From assembly GCA_021773075.1 (NCBI GenBank), contig JAJFKT010000004.1, positions 124,001 to 188,000 of the forward strand: 64,000 nucleotides of DNA, written 5' to 3'. Shown piece by piece: positions 39,068-47,541 of this stretch; position 1 is the first letter of the stretch; every line of letters starts with the position of its first letter. The notes under the pieces were generated by a model. That model saw only the letters and a program-made list of their open reading frames with translations. It was not told the origin of the DNA and did no database searches. The position numbers and the translations under genes were made by a program. Source of the stretch: Woeseiaceae bacterium. Lineage in GTDB: Bacteria; Pseudomonadota; Gammaproteobacteria; Steroidobacterales; Woeseiaceae.

Positions 39068-39922
39068 ATGAGCGACCCACAATCACAATATCCGGTACAC
39101 GGCGCGGGCCTGGGCTTGCGCAGGCCACTGGTCAACAAGCTGATGGCCGATCCACCCGCAGACGTGGATTTCATGGAAATCGCCCCTGAGAACTGGATTC
39201 ATGTCGGTGGTGCACTGGCGAAGAAATTACGATTCTTTACAGAACGTTACCCATTTCTCCTTCACGGCCTGTCGTTATCCATAGGTTCTCCGGCCCCACT
39301 GGATGAGCAGCTCGTTCGGGATATCAGAGACTTCATGGCTGAGCACCAGATACGTATGTATTCGGAGCACCTGAGCTACTGTGGTGACGATGGTCATCTT
39401 TACGACTTGATGCCCATTCCATTTACGGACGATGCCGTTCATTACGTCGCAGACCGGGTTCGAAGAGTGCAGGACATTCTCGGACAGCGTATGGCTCTGG
39501 AGAACGTGTCCTACTATGCGCCGACGGACTCATCGATGACCGAGAAAGAGTTCTTGCTGGCCGTTCTTGATGAAGCGGACTGTGACCTGATGCTGGACAT
39601 CAATAATATCGTGGTAAACAGCATTAATCACAAATACGACGCCAGTGATTTTCTGCGTGATATGCCAGCGGAAAAAATTCGTTATTTTCATCTGGCCGGT
39701 CATTACGTCGAGGCCGAAGATCTGCGGATCGATACACACGGCGCCGCCGTAGATGACCAGGCATGGCAACTCCTGGAAGATGCCTACCAGCTGTTTGGGC
39801 CTGTTCCGACACTGCTCGAACGCGATTTCAATTTCCCGCCCATGGACGAATTGCTGGGTGAAGTACGGCAGATCAGAAAGCTGCAACAACGCTTTACGGC
39901 TCAGGCAGTTGCGCATGGTTGA
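39068..39922 (+). CDS. DUF692 multinuclear iron-dependent oxidase (MNIO, BufB-like)
   Basis: 284-residue TIM-barrel enzyme of the DUF692/MNIO family. Family members with two or three irons modify cysteine-containing or C-terminal residues in ribosomally made peptides; the DUF692-DUF2063 pair is the bufferin type, giving thiooxazoles on Cys of DUF2282 precursors. Probable ligands are visible along the barrel: FLLHGLSLSIGS, MYSEHLSYCG, ALENVSYY, DINNIVVNS, HLAGH and LERDFNFP. An AGGA precedes the ATG. No precursor gene is adjacent. Confidence 0.9.
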   Translation: MSDPQSQYPVHGAGLGLRRPLVNKLMADPPADVDFMEIAPENWIHVGGALAKKLRFFTERYPFLLHGLSLSIGSPAPLDEQLVRDIRDFMAEHQIRMYSEHLSYCGDDGHLYDLMPIPFTDDAVHYVADRVRRVQDILGQRMALENVSYYAPTDSSMTEKEFLLAVLDEADCDLMLDINNIVVNSINHKYDASDFLRDMPAEKIRYFHLAGHYVEAEDLRIDTHGAAVDDQAWQLLEDAYQLFGPVPTLLERDFNFPPMDELLGEVRQIRKLQQRFTAQAVAHG

Positions 39923-40688
39923 GGGACGGGGGTTTCAGGATAAGCAGTATGCTTTCGCGGCACATATTCGTGACCCGGAAAACACCGTGGCGCCTACGGG
40001 TATTGAAGATCGCCGCATGGCGATTTACAGGGAGTTGTTTTTCAACAATCTTTACAACCTGCTTGCTACCTTCTTCCCCGTTATCCGAAAGATCTGCTCA
40101 GACGAGCAGTGGCGTCACGCGATTCGTGAGTTCATGAAAGTTCATCGCGCGAAAACACCCTACTTCCTGCAATTGCCCGAAGAGTTTTTGACTTTCCTTC
40201 AGGAAGAATATCGAGACCTCGATGACGACTTGCCATTCCTGACCGAACTTGCCCATTACGAATACGCCGAACTCGCTTTACGCGTTTCAACTGACGAGAA
40301 CGATCTGAATGGCATCGATCCCGATGGCGACATGTTGACCGGCACACCGGTGAAATCAACTCTCGCGTGGGCGTATGCCTACCACTATCCGGTGCACCGT
40401 ATTTCGGAAGACTATTTGCCGACCGCGCCGTCGGAACAACCCGTCTATCTCGCGATTTATCGACGTAGCGATGACAAGGTGGGTTTTCTCGAACTGAATG
40501 CTGTATCCGCCGCTTTGCTCGACGACATAGAAAATAACCCGTCAAGCCTGAGTGGCGACGCATTGCTGCGACAACTCGCAACAAAAATTAATTACCCCGA
40601 TGTCGACGCATTGATAAAACACGGTGTCGACGCCCTTGAAGAAATGAGACAACTGGAAATTTTGCTTGGCACAAGTAGTGCCCGCTGA
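39915..40688 (+). CDS. DUF2063 partner protein (BufC-like)
   Basis: 257 residues from ATG 39915, overlapping the DUF692 gene by 8 bases. N-terminal DUF2063 domain (FAAHIRDPENTVAPTGIEDR, YRELFFNNLYNLLATFFPV) thought to recruit the precursor peptide to the MNIO enzyme, and a C-terminal part with a winged-helix-like LNAVSAALLDDIEN typical of the family. Forms the modification complex with the preceding gene. Confidence 0.88.
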   Translation: MVEGRGFQDKQYAFAAHIRDPENTVAPTGIEDRRMAIYRELFFNNLYNLLATFFPVIRKICSDEQWRHAIREFMKVHRAKTPYFLQLPEEFLTFLQEEYRDLDDDLPFLTELAHYEYAELALRVSTDENDLNGIDPDGDMLTGTPVKSTLAWAYAYHYPVHRISEDYLPTAPSEQPVYLAIYRRSDDKVGFLELNAVSAALLDDIENNPSSLSGDALLRQLATKINYPDVDALIKHGVDALEEMRQLEILLGTSSAR

Positions 40689-40700
40689 CGGAGATTACAC

Positions 40701-41198
40701 ATGGACAAGTTGGTAAAGCTGACGAATCAAGTCATTGGAAAACTAAACCCCGCCGGCGACTGGGTCGCGCTGCTGCCTATTCGTTTGTTGATGGGCTATG
40801 AGTTCTACAAGGCCGGGATGATGAAATTCAACGGCACCAACTGGTTCGCAAACGCACAAGATAACTTCTTGTTTCCGTTTAATATTATTCCAGTTGAAAT
40901 TAGTTGGTTTATGGCCACCTGGGCTGAGATTCTCGGCGGCCTGGCGCTCTTCCTCGGCTTGTTCACGCGTTTCTGGGCATTCAGTTTGATCGTCGTTTCG
41001 ATCGTCGCTATTTCGGGCGTGCACTGGCCTGATGACTGGAATTCCCTCGCCGAATTGTGGAAAGGCTACGCAATAACGGACCGAGGCTTTGGAAACTACC
41101 GCGTACCGTTGTTGTTCATCGCGATGCTATTCCCGCTGATCTTCACAGGCGCCGGCAAGCTGAGTCTCGACAACATACTCGCGAAGAAATTTTCCTAA
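40701..41198 (+). CDS. DoxX-family membrane protein
   Basis: 165-residue protein with about four helices of the DoxX/DoxD family: ALLPIRLLMGYEFYKAGMMK, then a 30-residue loop with NWFANAQDNFLFPFNI, then GGLALFLGLFTRFWAF. DoxX proteins often close MNIO (bufferin-type) operons and probably act in redox or metal handling at the membrane. It starts 12 bases after the DUF2063 gene with a GGAG ribosome site. Confidence 0.87.
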   Translation: MDKLVKLTNQVIGKLNPAGDWVALLPIRLLMGYEFYKAGMMKFNGTNWFANAQDNFLFPFNIIPVEISWFMATWAEILGGLALFLGLFTRFWAFSLIVVSIVAISGVHWPDDWNSLAELWKGYAITDRGFGNYRVPLLFIAMLFPLIFTGAGKLSLDNILAKKFS

Positions 41199-41214
41199 AA
41201 CTATCAGGGAAAAG

Positions 41215-41246
41215 ACAGGCCGGTCGATGGCTATCGACCGGCCTGT
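41215..41246. terminator. Bidirectional terminator between DoxX gene and lpd
   Basis: Perfect 14-bp stem (41215-41228 with 41233-41246) and a GGCT loop. On the minus strand it is followed by a T-rich run (CTTTTCCC), suiting lpd; on the plus strand the T tract is weak. Confidence 0.75.
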
Positions 41247-41259
41247 TACTTGGCTGTGT

Positions 41260-41289
41260 ATCGAGCAGTATCGAGCAGCATCGAGCAAT
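41260..41289. repeat. Three tandem 10-base repeats
   Basis: ATCGAGCAGT, ATCGAGCAGC and ATCGAGCAAT follow one another directly between the terminator hairpin and the lpd stop codon. The copies differ at one to three places. Confidence 0.8.
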
Positions 41290-41315
41290 CCTGGGAAAGC
41301 CTGAACCGACAATGA

Positions 41316-43064
41316 TTATCGTTTCTTCGGCATGTACAAATCAGTCAAGGTTCCTTCGAACGCCTCCGATGCAAAAGCAACGGTCTCCGATAAGGTCGGA
41401 TGCGGATGAATCGTTAGACTAATATCCGAGGCGTCCGCACCCATTTCGATGGCAAGGCCGATTTCTGCGATTAAGTCACCCGCATTTTGTCCAACAATGG
41501 CGCCACCCAGCACACGCTCCGTTTTCTTATCGAATAATAACTTGGTGAATCCTTCCGACCGGCCGAGTGACAAAGCTCTACCACTTGCCGCCCATGGGAA
41601 CTGCGCCTTCTCATAGTCGATGCCTTCTGCCTTTGCCTGCAGTTCTGTAAGACCAACCCAAGCGACTTCCGGATCCGTATAGGCAACTGACGGAATGGCT
41701 CGTGCGTCGAAGTAGCTCTTCTCACCCGCCACAACCTCTGCAGCAACTTTCGCTTCATGCGTCGCTTTGTGAGCGAGCATTGGACCACCCGCCAAGTCGC
41801 CAATAGCGAAAATATGTGAAACGTTGCTTCGCATTTGCTTATCAACGTCGATGATGCCACGCCCGTCAACGGCAACTCCGGCGTTTTCGGCGTCGAGCGT
41901 GCCGCCGTTTGCACGCCGTCCAATGGCAACAAGTACTCGGTCATATACGCCGACAGATGGTGCTTTTTCGCCCTCGAAGCTAACCTCAATTCCGGGTGTC
42001 GTCGCACGCATACCCGTCACTTTGGTCGAAACCATGATTGAATCGTAGCGTTTCTTGATAATCTTCATGAACGGCCGCAGCAAGTCCGGATCTGTGCCTG
42101 GCATTAACGAATCTGCCAATTCCACAACACTGACCTCAGTCCCCAGTGCACTGTACACGCAGGCCATTTCAAGACCGATAATTCCGCCACCAACTACCAG
42201 CATTTTCTTGGGTATTGGCGTCAGTTCGAGCGCGCCTGTCGAATCAACAATGCGCGGGTCGTCTGGCAAGCCAGGCAACATGACCGGCTCTGAGCCTGCA
42301 GCAATTATGCAGTGCTCGAAATCGATTGTTTCGTCGTTATCAAGTCGCAGCCTGTTTGCCGATTCGAATTTAGCAGTGCCGTTAACAACACGGACCTTGC
42401 GCTGTTTCGCCATTGTCTTCAGGCCGCCGGTTAATTTACTGACAACCTCGTCCTTCCAGTTACGCAGTTTTTCGCCGTCGATATCGGGTTTGCCAAACGT
42501 GACTCCGTGTTCGGCCATCGCTGCGGCATCATCAATCACCTTTGCCGCATGTAGTAGCGCCTTTGACGGAATACACCCAACGTTCAGACACACGCCACCC
42601 AAGACCGGCCAGCGTTCAACAAGGATGACATCAAGTCCCAGGTCAGCCGCTCGAAACGCTGCGGTATAACCGCCTGGGCCAGAGCCAATAACAACCAGCT
42701 TCGCAGAATGGCTCGCATCACTTTTCGGCTTGTCCGCTACAGCACTCGTCGCAAGACCACCGACTGCAGTCTCGATTTCACCGGGTGTCATAACCCGTGT
42801 TTCCTGAAACGTCGCGTCAAATTCCGCGGGTTCAATAACGGCAACGATACTGCCGGTGGAGACTTTGCTGCCAACCTCCACACTCAGCGAAACGATTTTG
42901 CCGGCGACCTCGGCGGGTACATCCATGGAGGCCTTGTCCGTCTCGATCGTGACGAGCGGATCCTCAATGGCTACCTCGTCGCCAATGGCAACGAGAACCT
43001 CGATGATCTCGACGTCCTCGAACTCGCCCAAATCCGGGACCCGCAGTTCTACGCTATCGACCAT
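41316..43064 (-). CDS. lpdA: Dihydrolipoamide dehydrogenase with N-terminal lipoyl domain (E3)
   Basis: FAD flavoprotein that reoxidises dihydrolipoyl groups of the pyruvate dehydrogenase complex. 582 residues: an extra lipoyl domain (1-80) with lipoyl Lys44 in ETDKASMD, a linker, then E3 with FAD loop VIGSGPGGYTAAF and the redox disulfide Cys159/Cys164 in GGVCLNVGCIPSK. C-terminal HPHPTLSE carries the active-site His. E3 with its own lipoyl domain is known in several proteobacteria. One-base overlap with aceF. Confidence 0.96.
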   Translation of the reverse strand: MVDSVELRVPDLGEFEDVEIIEVLVAIGDEVAIEDPLVTIETDKASMDVPAEVAGKIVSLSVEVGSKVSTGSIVAVIEPAEFDATFQETRVMTPGEIETAVGGLATSAVADKPKSDASHSAKLVVIGSGPGGYTAAFRAADLGLDVILVERWPVLGGVCLNVGCIPSKALLHAAKVIDDAAAMAEHGVTFGKPDIDGEKLRNWKDEVVSKLTGGLKTMAKQRKVRVVNGTAKFESANRLRLDNDETIDFEHCIIAAGSEPVMLPGLPDDPRIVDSTGALELTPIPKKMLVVGGGIIGLEMACVYSALGTEVSVVELADSLMPGTDPDLLRPFMKIIKKRYDSIMVSTKVTGMRATTPGIEVSFEGEKAPSVGVYDRVLVAIGRRANGGTLDAENAGVAVDGRGIIDVDKQMRSNVSHIFAIGDLAGGPMLAHKATHEAKVAAEVVAGEKSYFDARAIPSVAYTDPEVAWVGLTELQAKAEGIDYEKAQFPWAASGRALSLGRSEGFTKLLFDKKTERVLGGAIVGQNAGDLIAEIGLAIEMGADASDISLTIHPHPTLSETVAFASEAFEGTLTDLYMPKKR

Positions 43065-44680
43065 CAGGCAGACGCCTTCAGCAAGGCTTCAACATCGGTC
43101 AGCACTTTCCCGAGATAGGTGGTAAAGCGCGCGGCCTGCGCACCGTCTATCACGCGGTGATCGTAGGAAAATGACAGCGGCAGCATAAGTCGCGGCTCGA
43201 ATTCTGACCCATTCCATACTGGCTGCATCGATGAGCGTGACACGCCGAGAATTGCAACCTCAGGTGCGTTGACTATCGGAGTGAATGCTGTGCCGCCGAT
43301 TCCGCCCAGACTGGATATCGTGAAACTCGCACCCTGTAGTTGCGGCGCTTTCAATTTCCCCTCTCGTGCCAATGCGGAAAGTTCGCCCAGTTCCTGTGCA
43401 ATCGCATAAACGTCTTTCTGATCAACGTCTCGAATGACCGGTACAACCAGTCCCTGCGGCGTGTCAGCGGCGAATCCAAGATGACAGTATTTTTTGTAGA
43501 TGAGACTCTCACCGTCATCCGACAACGAGGAATTCACTTTCGGGAACTCTTCGAGGGCAGCGACGCAGGCCTTCATAACAAACGCGAGCGGCGTCAAGGA
43601 AATGCCACGCTCTTTGGCAGGCCCTTTGAGCTCCTGACGACGCGCCTCAAGTTCAGTGATATCCGAAACATCATGTTGCGTCACGTGCGGCAGATTAATC
43701 CAGCTTGCCTGCAACCTCGGACCGGAGATCTTCTGTATGCGCGTGAGTGGCTGAACATCGATCTCGCCAAATTTGGAAAAGTCGATCACTGGGACCTTTG
43801 GTAGGCCGCTGCCGGCCGGCGCTGCAGGCTGGCCGGTCAATATCGATTTCACAAACGCTTTAACGTCGTCGTGCAGAACTCTGTTCTTGGGCCCTTTGCC
43901 GCTAACCTGAACCAAATTGACGCCAAGTTCGCGGGCAAGTTTCCGGACCGACGGGCTTGCATGCGCTTTTGAGAAATTGCCCTCATCAATTGCCGGAAGT
44001 GATCGCGGCGGCTGAGCCACTTCGGCGGTTGGTGCCGTCGTGGTCGCTGCTGCAACGGCAGGTTTTTCAGCCACGGTCTCTTCCACTTTCGCACTGATGG
44101 ATGGCTCAATCGCGTCAATGATAGCCAGCGCCGACCCTTCCGAAACTGTCTCGCCAACTTTGACCAATACTGAATCAATTTTGCCCGCAACAACTGCAGG
44201 TACGTCCATCGCTGCCTTGTCAGTTTCCAGTGTCACCAGAGAATCCTCGACTTCAACTGAGTCGCCCTGCGCGATATGCACTTCGATAACCTCTACGCCA
44301 TCAAAGTCGCCGAGATCAGGTACGACCAGCGTTTGCTTCCCAACGGGCTTCGGTGGTGCGTCTTCGTCAGGCGCGATTACTGTCGTCTCACCTGACGGTG
44401 GCGCGGCCATCGCTGGCGCAATCACCACTGTATCGCTCACCAGCATCGTCAAAGTTCCAATGACAGTACCTGTAGAGACTGTGTCGCCGACAGCAGCCGT
44501 GAGTGTTGAGACCGTGCCGTTTTCCGGCGACGGAATATCCATCGAAGCCTTGTCCGTCTCTACTGTAATCAGTCCGTCTTCACGTTCAACCGTATCGCCA
44601 GCACTAACCAGCACTTCGATGACTTCAGCGTCTTCGAAATCACCCAGATCCGGTACTACTATGTCGATTGTTGTCGTCAT
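43064..44680 (-). CDS. aceF: Dihydrolipoamide acetyltransferase (E2) of pyruvate dehydrogenase
   Basis: 538 residues: lipoyl domain 1 with Lys44 (ETDKASMD), lipoyl domain 2 with Lys155 (ETDKAAMD), Ala/Pro-rich linkers, a peripheral subunit-binding domain (ASPSVRKLARELGVNL) and the catalytic domain with SYDHRVIDGAQAARF. E. coli has three lipoyl domains on E2; here there are two on E2 and a third has its place on E3. Core of the complex converting pyruvate to acetyl-CoA. Confidence 0.97.
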   Translation of the reverse strand: MTTTIDIVVPDLGDFEDAEVIEVLVSAGDTVEREDGLITVETDKASMDIPSPENGTVSTLTAAVGDTVSTGTVIGTLTMLVSDTVVIAPAMAAPPSGETTVIAPDEDAPPKPVGKQTLVVPDLGDFDGVEVIEVHIAQGDSVEVEDSLVTLETDKAAMDVPAVVAGKIDSVLVKVGETVSEGSALAIIDAIEPSISAKVEETVAEKPAVAAATTTAPTAEVAQPPRSLPAIDEGNFSKAHASPSVRKLARELGVNLVQVSGKGPKNRVLHDDVKAFVKSILTGQPAAPAGSGLPKVPVIDFSKFGEIDVQPLTRIQKISGPRLQASWINLPHVTQHDVSDITELEARRQELKGPAKERGISLTPLAFVMKACVAALEEFPKVNSSLSDDGESLIYKKYCHLGFAADTPQGLVVPVIRDVDQKDVYAIAQELGELSALAREGKLKAPQLQGASFTISSLGGIGGTAFTPIVNAPEVAILGVSRSSMQPVWNGSEFEPRLMLPLSFSYDHRVIDGAQAARFTTYLGKVLTDVEALLKASA

Positions 44681-44697
44681 AAGAGCTACCCGCGCCG

Positions 44698-47361
44698 CTA
44701 CAGCGTCACCGGATCGGGTCGATCCGGATCGATGCCGTATTTCTTAATGGCTTCATTAACGGTCGTCTGATCCAGCGCGCCATCATCGGCCAGCGCCTTC
44801 AGCGCAGCGACAGTGATAAAGCGACTGTCGACCTCGAAATGCTGTCGCAAAGGTGCGCGCGCATCGCTGCGACCGTATCCATCGGTGCCTAGCGAAACGA
44901 ATCGGCCGGGCACCCAGTTTTGAATCTGGTCGGAGTTGATCTTCATGTAATCGGTCGCAGCAATATACGGCCCGGGTCGATCCGCAAAACACTGCTGGAT
45001 GTAATTCTTACGCGGCTTTTCAGCCGGATGGAGTTGGTTCCAGCGATCGACCTCCAGGGCATCTCGGCGCAGTTCATTAAAACTCGTAACGGACCAAATA
45101 TCGGTTGGGATTCCGAAGTCTTTCATTAACAATTCGGCCGCTGCTATCACCTCGCGCAGGATCGTACCGGAGCCCATTAACTGCGCTCGAATCTTGCCTT
45201 GCCCACCGACATTCAGGAGATACATGCCACGTAAAATCCCATCCTCGACGCCGTTCGGCATTGGCGGATGCACGTAATTTTCGTTCATACAGGTGATGTA
45301 GTAGAAAATATCTTCCTGATCTCCAATCATGCGGCGAAGTCCGTCCTGAATAATGACGGCGAGCTCGTAGGCATAAGTTGGATCGTAGGCACGACAATTT
45401 GGAATGGTCGATGCACTGATCAGACTGTGGCCGTCCTGATGCTGCAAGCCTTCGCCTGCCAGCGTTGTACGGCCGGCCGTGCCGCCGATAAGAAATCCGC
45501 GCGTTTGTTGGTCGCCGCCTGCCCAAACGAAATCACCGATGCGTTGAAAACCGAACATCGAGTAGTAAATATAGAACGGCACCATCGGAACGTTGTGATT
45601 GGAATACGCTGTCCCTGCGGCCGCCCATGAGCAAAACGCGCCACCTTCGTTAATGCCTTCCTCGAGAATCTGTCCTTTCTTGTCCTCGCGGTAGTACATG
45701 AGTTCACCCGAGTCCTGCGGGTCATAGAGTTGTCCCTTGGACGCATAGATACCTATTTGTCGGAACATGCCCTCCATACCAAAGGTACGCGCCTCATCCG
45801 GCACGATCGGCACAACGTGCTTACCGATTTGTTTGTCGCGGATGAGGGCCGTCAGGATGCGAACGAACGCCATTGTTGTTGACGCCTCGCGCTCGCCAGT
45901 CCCTTCCAGCTGTGTTTTGAATGTCTCAAGGGCTGGAACCGGCAACGACGAAGACTTCGCGCGTCTTGCCGGCAAAAAGCCACCCATTGAGTGCCGCCGC
46001 TCCAGCATGTACTCGAGCTCTGGACTATCCGCTGGCGGTTTGTAGTACGGCACGTCATCGATCTCATTGTCGGAGATCGGTATATTGAAACGATCACGAA
46101 ATTTCTTGAGCTCTCCTATATCGAGCTTCTTCTGCTGGTGCGCCGTATTCTGACCCTCACCGGCCGTTCCCATGCCGAAGCCCTTTACGGTCTTCGCCAG
46201 TATGATTGTTGGCCCGCCCTTGTGCTTGGTGGCCGCATCGTAAGCAGCGTAAACTTTGGCAGGATCATGACCGCCTCGATTCAGGCGCCAGATTTCATCG
46301 TCCGACATGTTCGCAACCATCGCCGCCGTTTCCGAGTGTTTGCCGAAGAACGTATCGCGGACATACTTGCCGTCCATGGATTTTATCTTCTGGTACTCGC
46401 CATCAACCGTCTCTTCCATGATCTGTCGAAGCTTGCCGGACTGATCCTTAGCAAGCAGCGGGTCCCACTTGGAACCCCACACGACCTTGATTACGTTCCA
46501 GCCAGCACCACCGAACGCCGCTTCCAGTTCCTGGATGATCTTGCCGTTACCGCGCACGGGTCCATCGAGGCGCTGCAAGTTACAATTTACGACAAAAACC
46601 AGATTGTCCAGACCTTCGCGAACAGGCATGGTGATGGCACCCATTGATTCGGGTTCATCCATTTCGCCGTCACCCAGAAAAGCCCAAACCTTGCGGTCGC
46701 TTTCGGGAACCATGCCGCGATTTTCCATATAGCGCATGAATCGCGCCTGGTAGATTGCCATCATTGGACCAAGCCCCATCGAAACGGTCGGGAATTGCCA
46801 ATAGTCCGGCATCAACCATGGGTGCGGATACGATGACAATCCACCACCGCCAACCTCCTGTCGGAAACGATTCAGATCCGCTTCAGAGAATCGCCCTTCC
46901 AGAAAAGACCGCCCGTAAATACCCGGTGCCGAGTGACCCTGCGTGAAAATCATGTCGCCGCCCTGCTCTTTCGTCTCGGCACGCCAGAAATGGTTAAAAC
47001 CCACCTCGTACATGGTTGCAGACGACGCATAACTGGAGATGTGGCCACCGTACTCGGTGCTCTTGCGATTTGCGTTCACAACCATAGCCATCGCGTTCCA
47101 GCGGATATACGCTTCAATGCGACGCTCTAGCGCACGGTCACCGGGGTACTCGGGCTGACGCGCTGTCGAGATTGTATTCAGGTACGCCGTGTTCGGGCTG
47201 TAAGGAAGATAGGCTCCGGAACGACGGGAGTGATCGATCATTTGGTTTAGCAGAAAATGTGCCCGCTCAGGACCATGTTGCCCCAGGACGGAATCGATCG
47301 ACTCCAGCCATTCTCTTGTTTCGATCGGGTCAATATCGTCGAAAGGATTAAACTTGCTCAT
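44698..47361 (-). CDS. aceE: Pyruvate dehydrogenase E1, homodimeric type
   Basis: 887 residues, as in E. coli. Decarboxylates pyruvate using thiamine diphosphate. Recognised by FTQGHSAPGIYGRSFLEGR, the ThDP motif region WAFLGDGEMDEPES ending in VFVVNCNLQRLDGPVRGNG, and AKTVKGFGMG. First gene of aceE-aceF-lpd, 17 bases before aceF. A 180-base spacer separates it from the divergent second M17 peptidase; I could not pick a certain promoter or PdhR-like operator there. Confidence 0.98.
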   Translation of the reverse strand: MSKFNPFDDIDPIETREWLESIDSVLGQHGPERAHFLLNQMIDHSRRSGAYLPYSPNTAYLNTISTARQPEYPGDRALERRIEAYIRWNAMAMVVNANRKSTEYGGHISSYASSATMYEVGFNHFWRAETKEQGGDMIFTQGHSAPGIYGRSFLEGRFSEADLNRFRQEVGGGGLSSYPHPWLMPDYWQFPTVSMGLGPMMAIYQARFMRYMENRGMVPESDRKVWAFLGDGEMDEPESMGAITMPVREGLDNLVFVVNCNLQRLDGPVRGNGKIIQELEAAFGGAGWNVIKVVWGSKWDPLLAKDQSGKLRQIMEETVDGEYQKIKSMDGKYVRDTFFGKHSETAAMVANMSDDEIWRLNRGGHDPAKVYAAYDAATKHKGGPTIILAKTVKGFGMGTAGEGQNTAHQQKKLDIGELKKFRDRFNIPISDNEIDDVPYYKPPADSPELEYMLERRHSMGGFLPARRAKSSSLPVPALETFKTQLEGTGEREASTTMAFVRILTALIRDKQIGKHVVPIVPDEARTFGMEGMFRQIGIYASKGQLYDPQDSGELMYYREDKKGQILEEGINEGGAFCSWAAAGTAYSNHNVPMVPFYIYYSMFGFQRIGDFVWAGGDQQTRGFLIGGTAGRTTLAGEGLQHQDGHSLISASTIPNCRAYDPTYAYELAVIIQDGLRRMIGDQEDIFYYITCMNENYVHPPMPNGVEDGILRGMYLLNVGGQGKIRAQLMGSGTILREVIAAAELLMKDFGIPTDIWSVTSFNELRRDALEVDRWNQLHPAEKPRKNYIQQCFADRPGPYIAATDYMKINSDQIQNWVPGRFVSLGTDGYGRSDARAPLRQHFEVDSRFITVAALKALADDGALDQTTVNEAIKKYGIDPDRPDPVTL

Positions 47362-47541
47362 ACAGTAAGTCCATTGGGCGCTCGTCAGAGCATTGTCTGA
47401 CCAGTCGCGTGAATTAGTTTAGGTGTCCTGCTAGGATCACCGCTTCATTGCACCGGACCGTGCGGTTGTAGCTGCGACAATCATCTTCAGGGTTTGAGCC
47501 TTTAGGGTCAAGCTTCGCGGCCAACAAAAACAGGTAAATAA

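Noticed and set aside
42055-47130. Several long plus-strand open frames opposite lpd, aceF and aceE
   Set aside because: Ser/Thr/Pro-rich or His/Arg-rich antisense frames over highly conserved genes; typical shadows of high-GC coding sequence.
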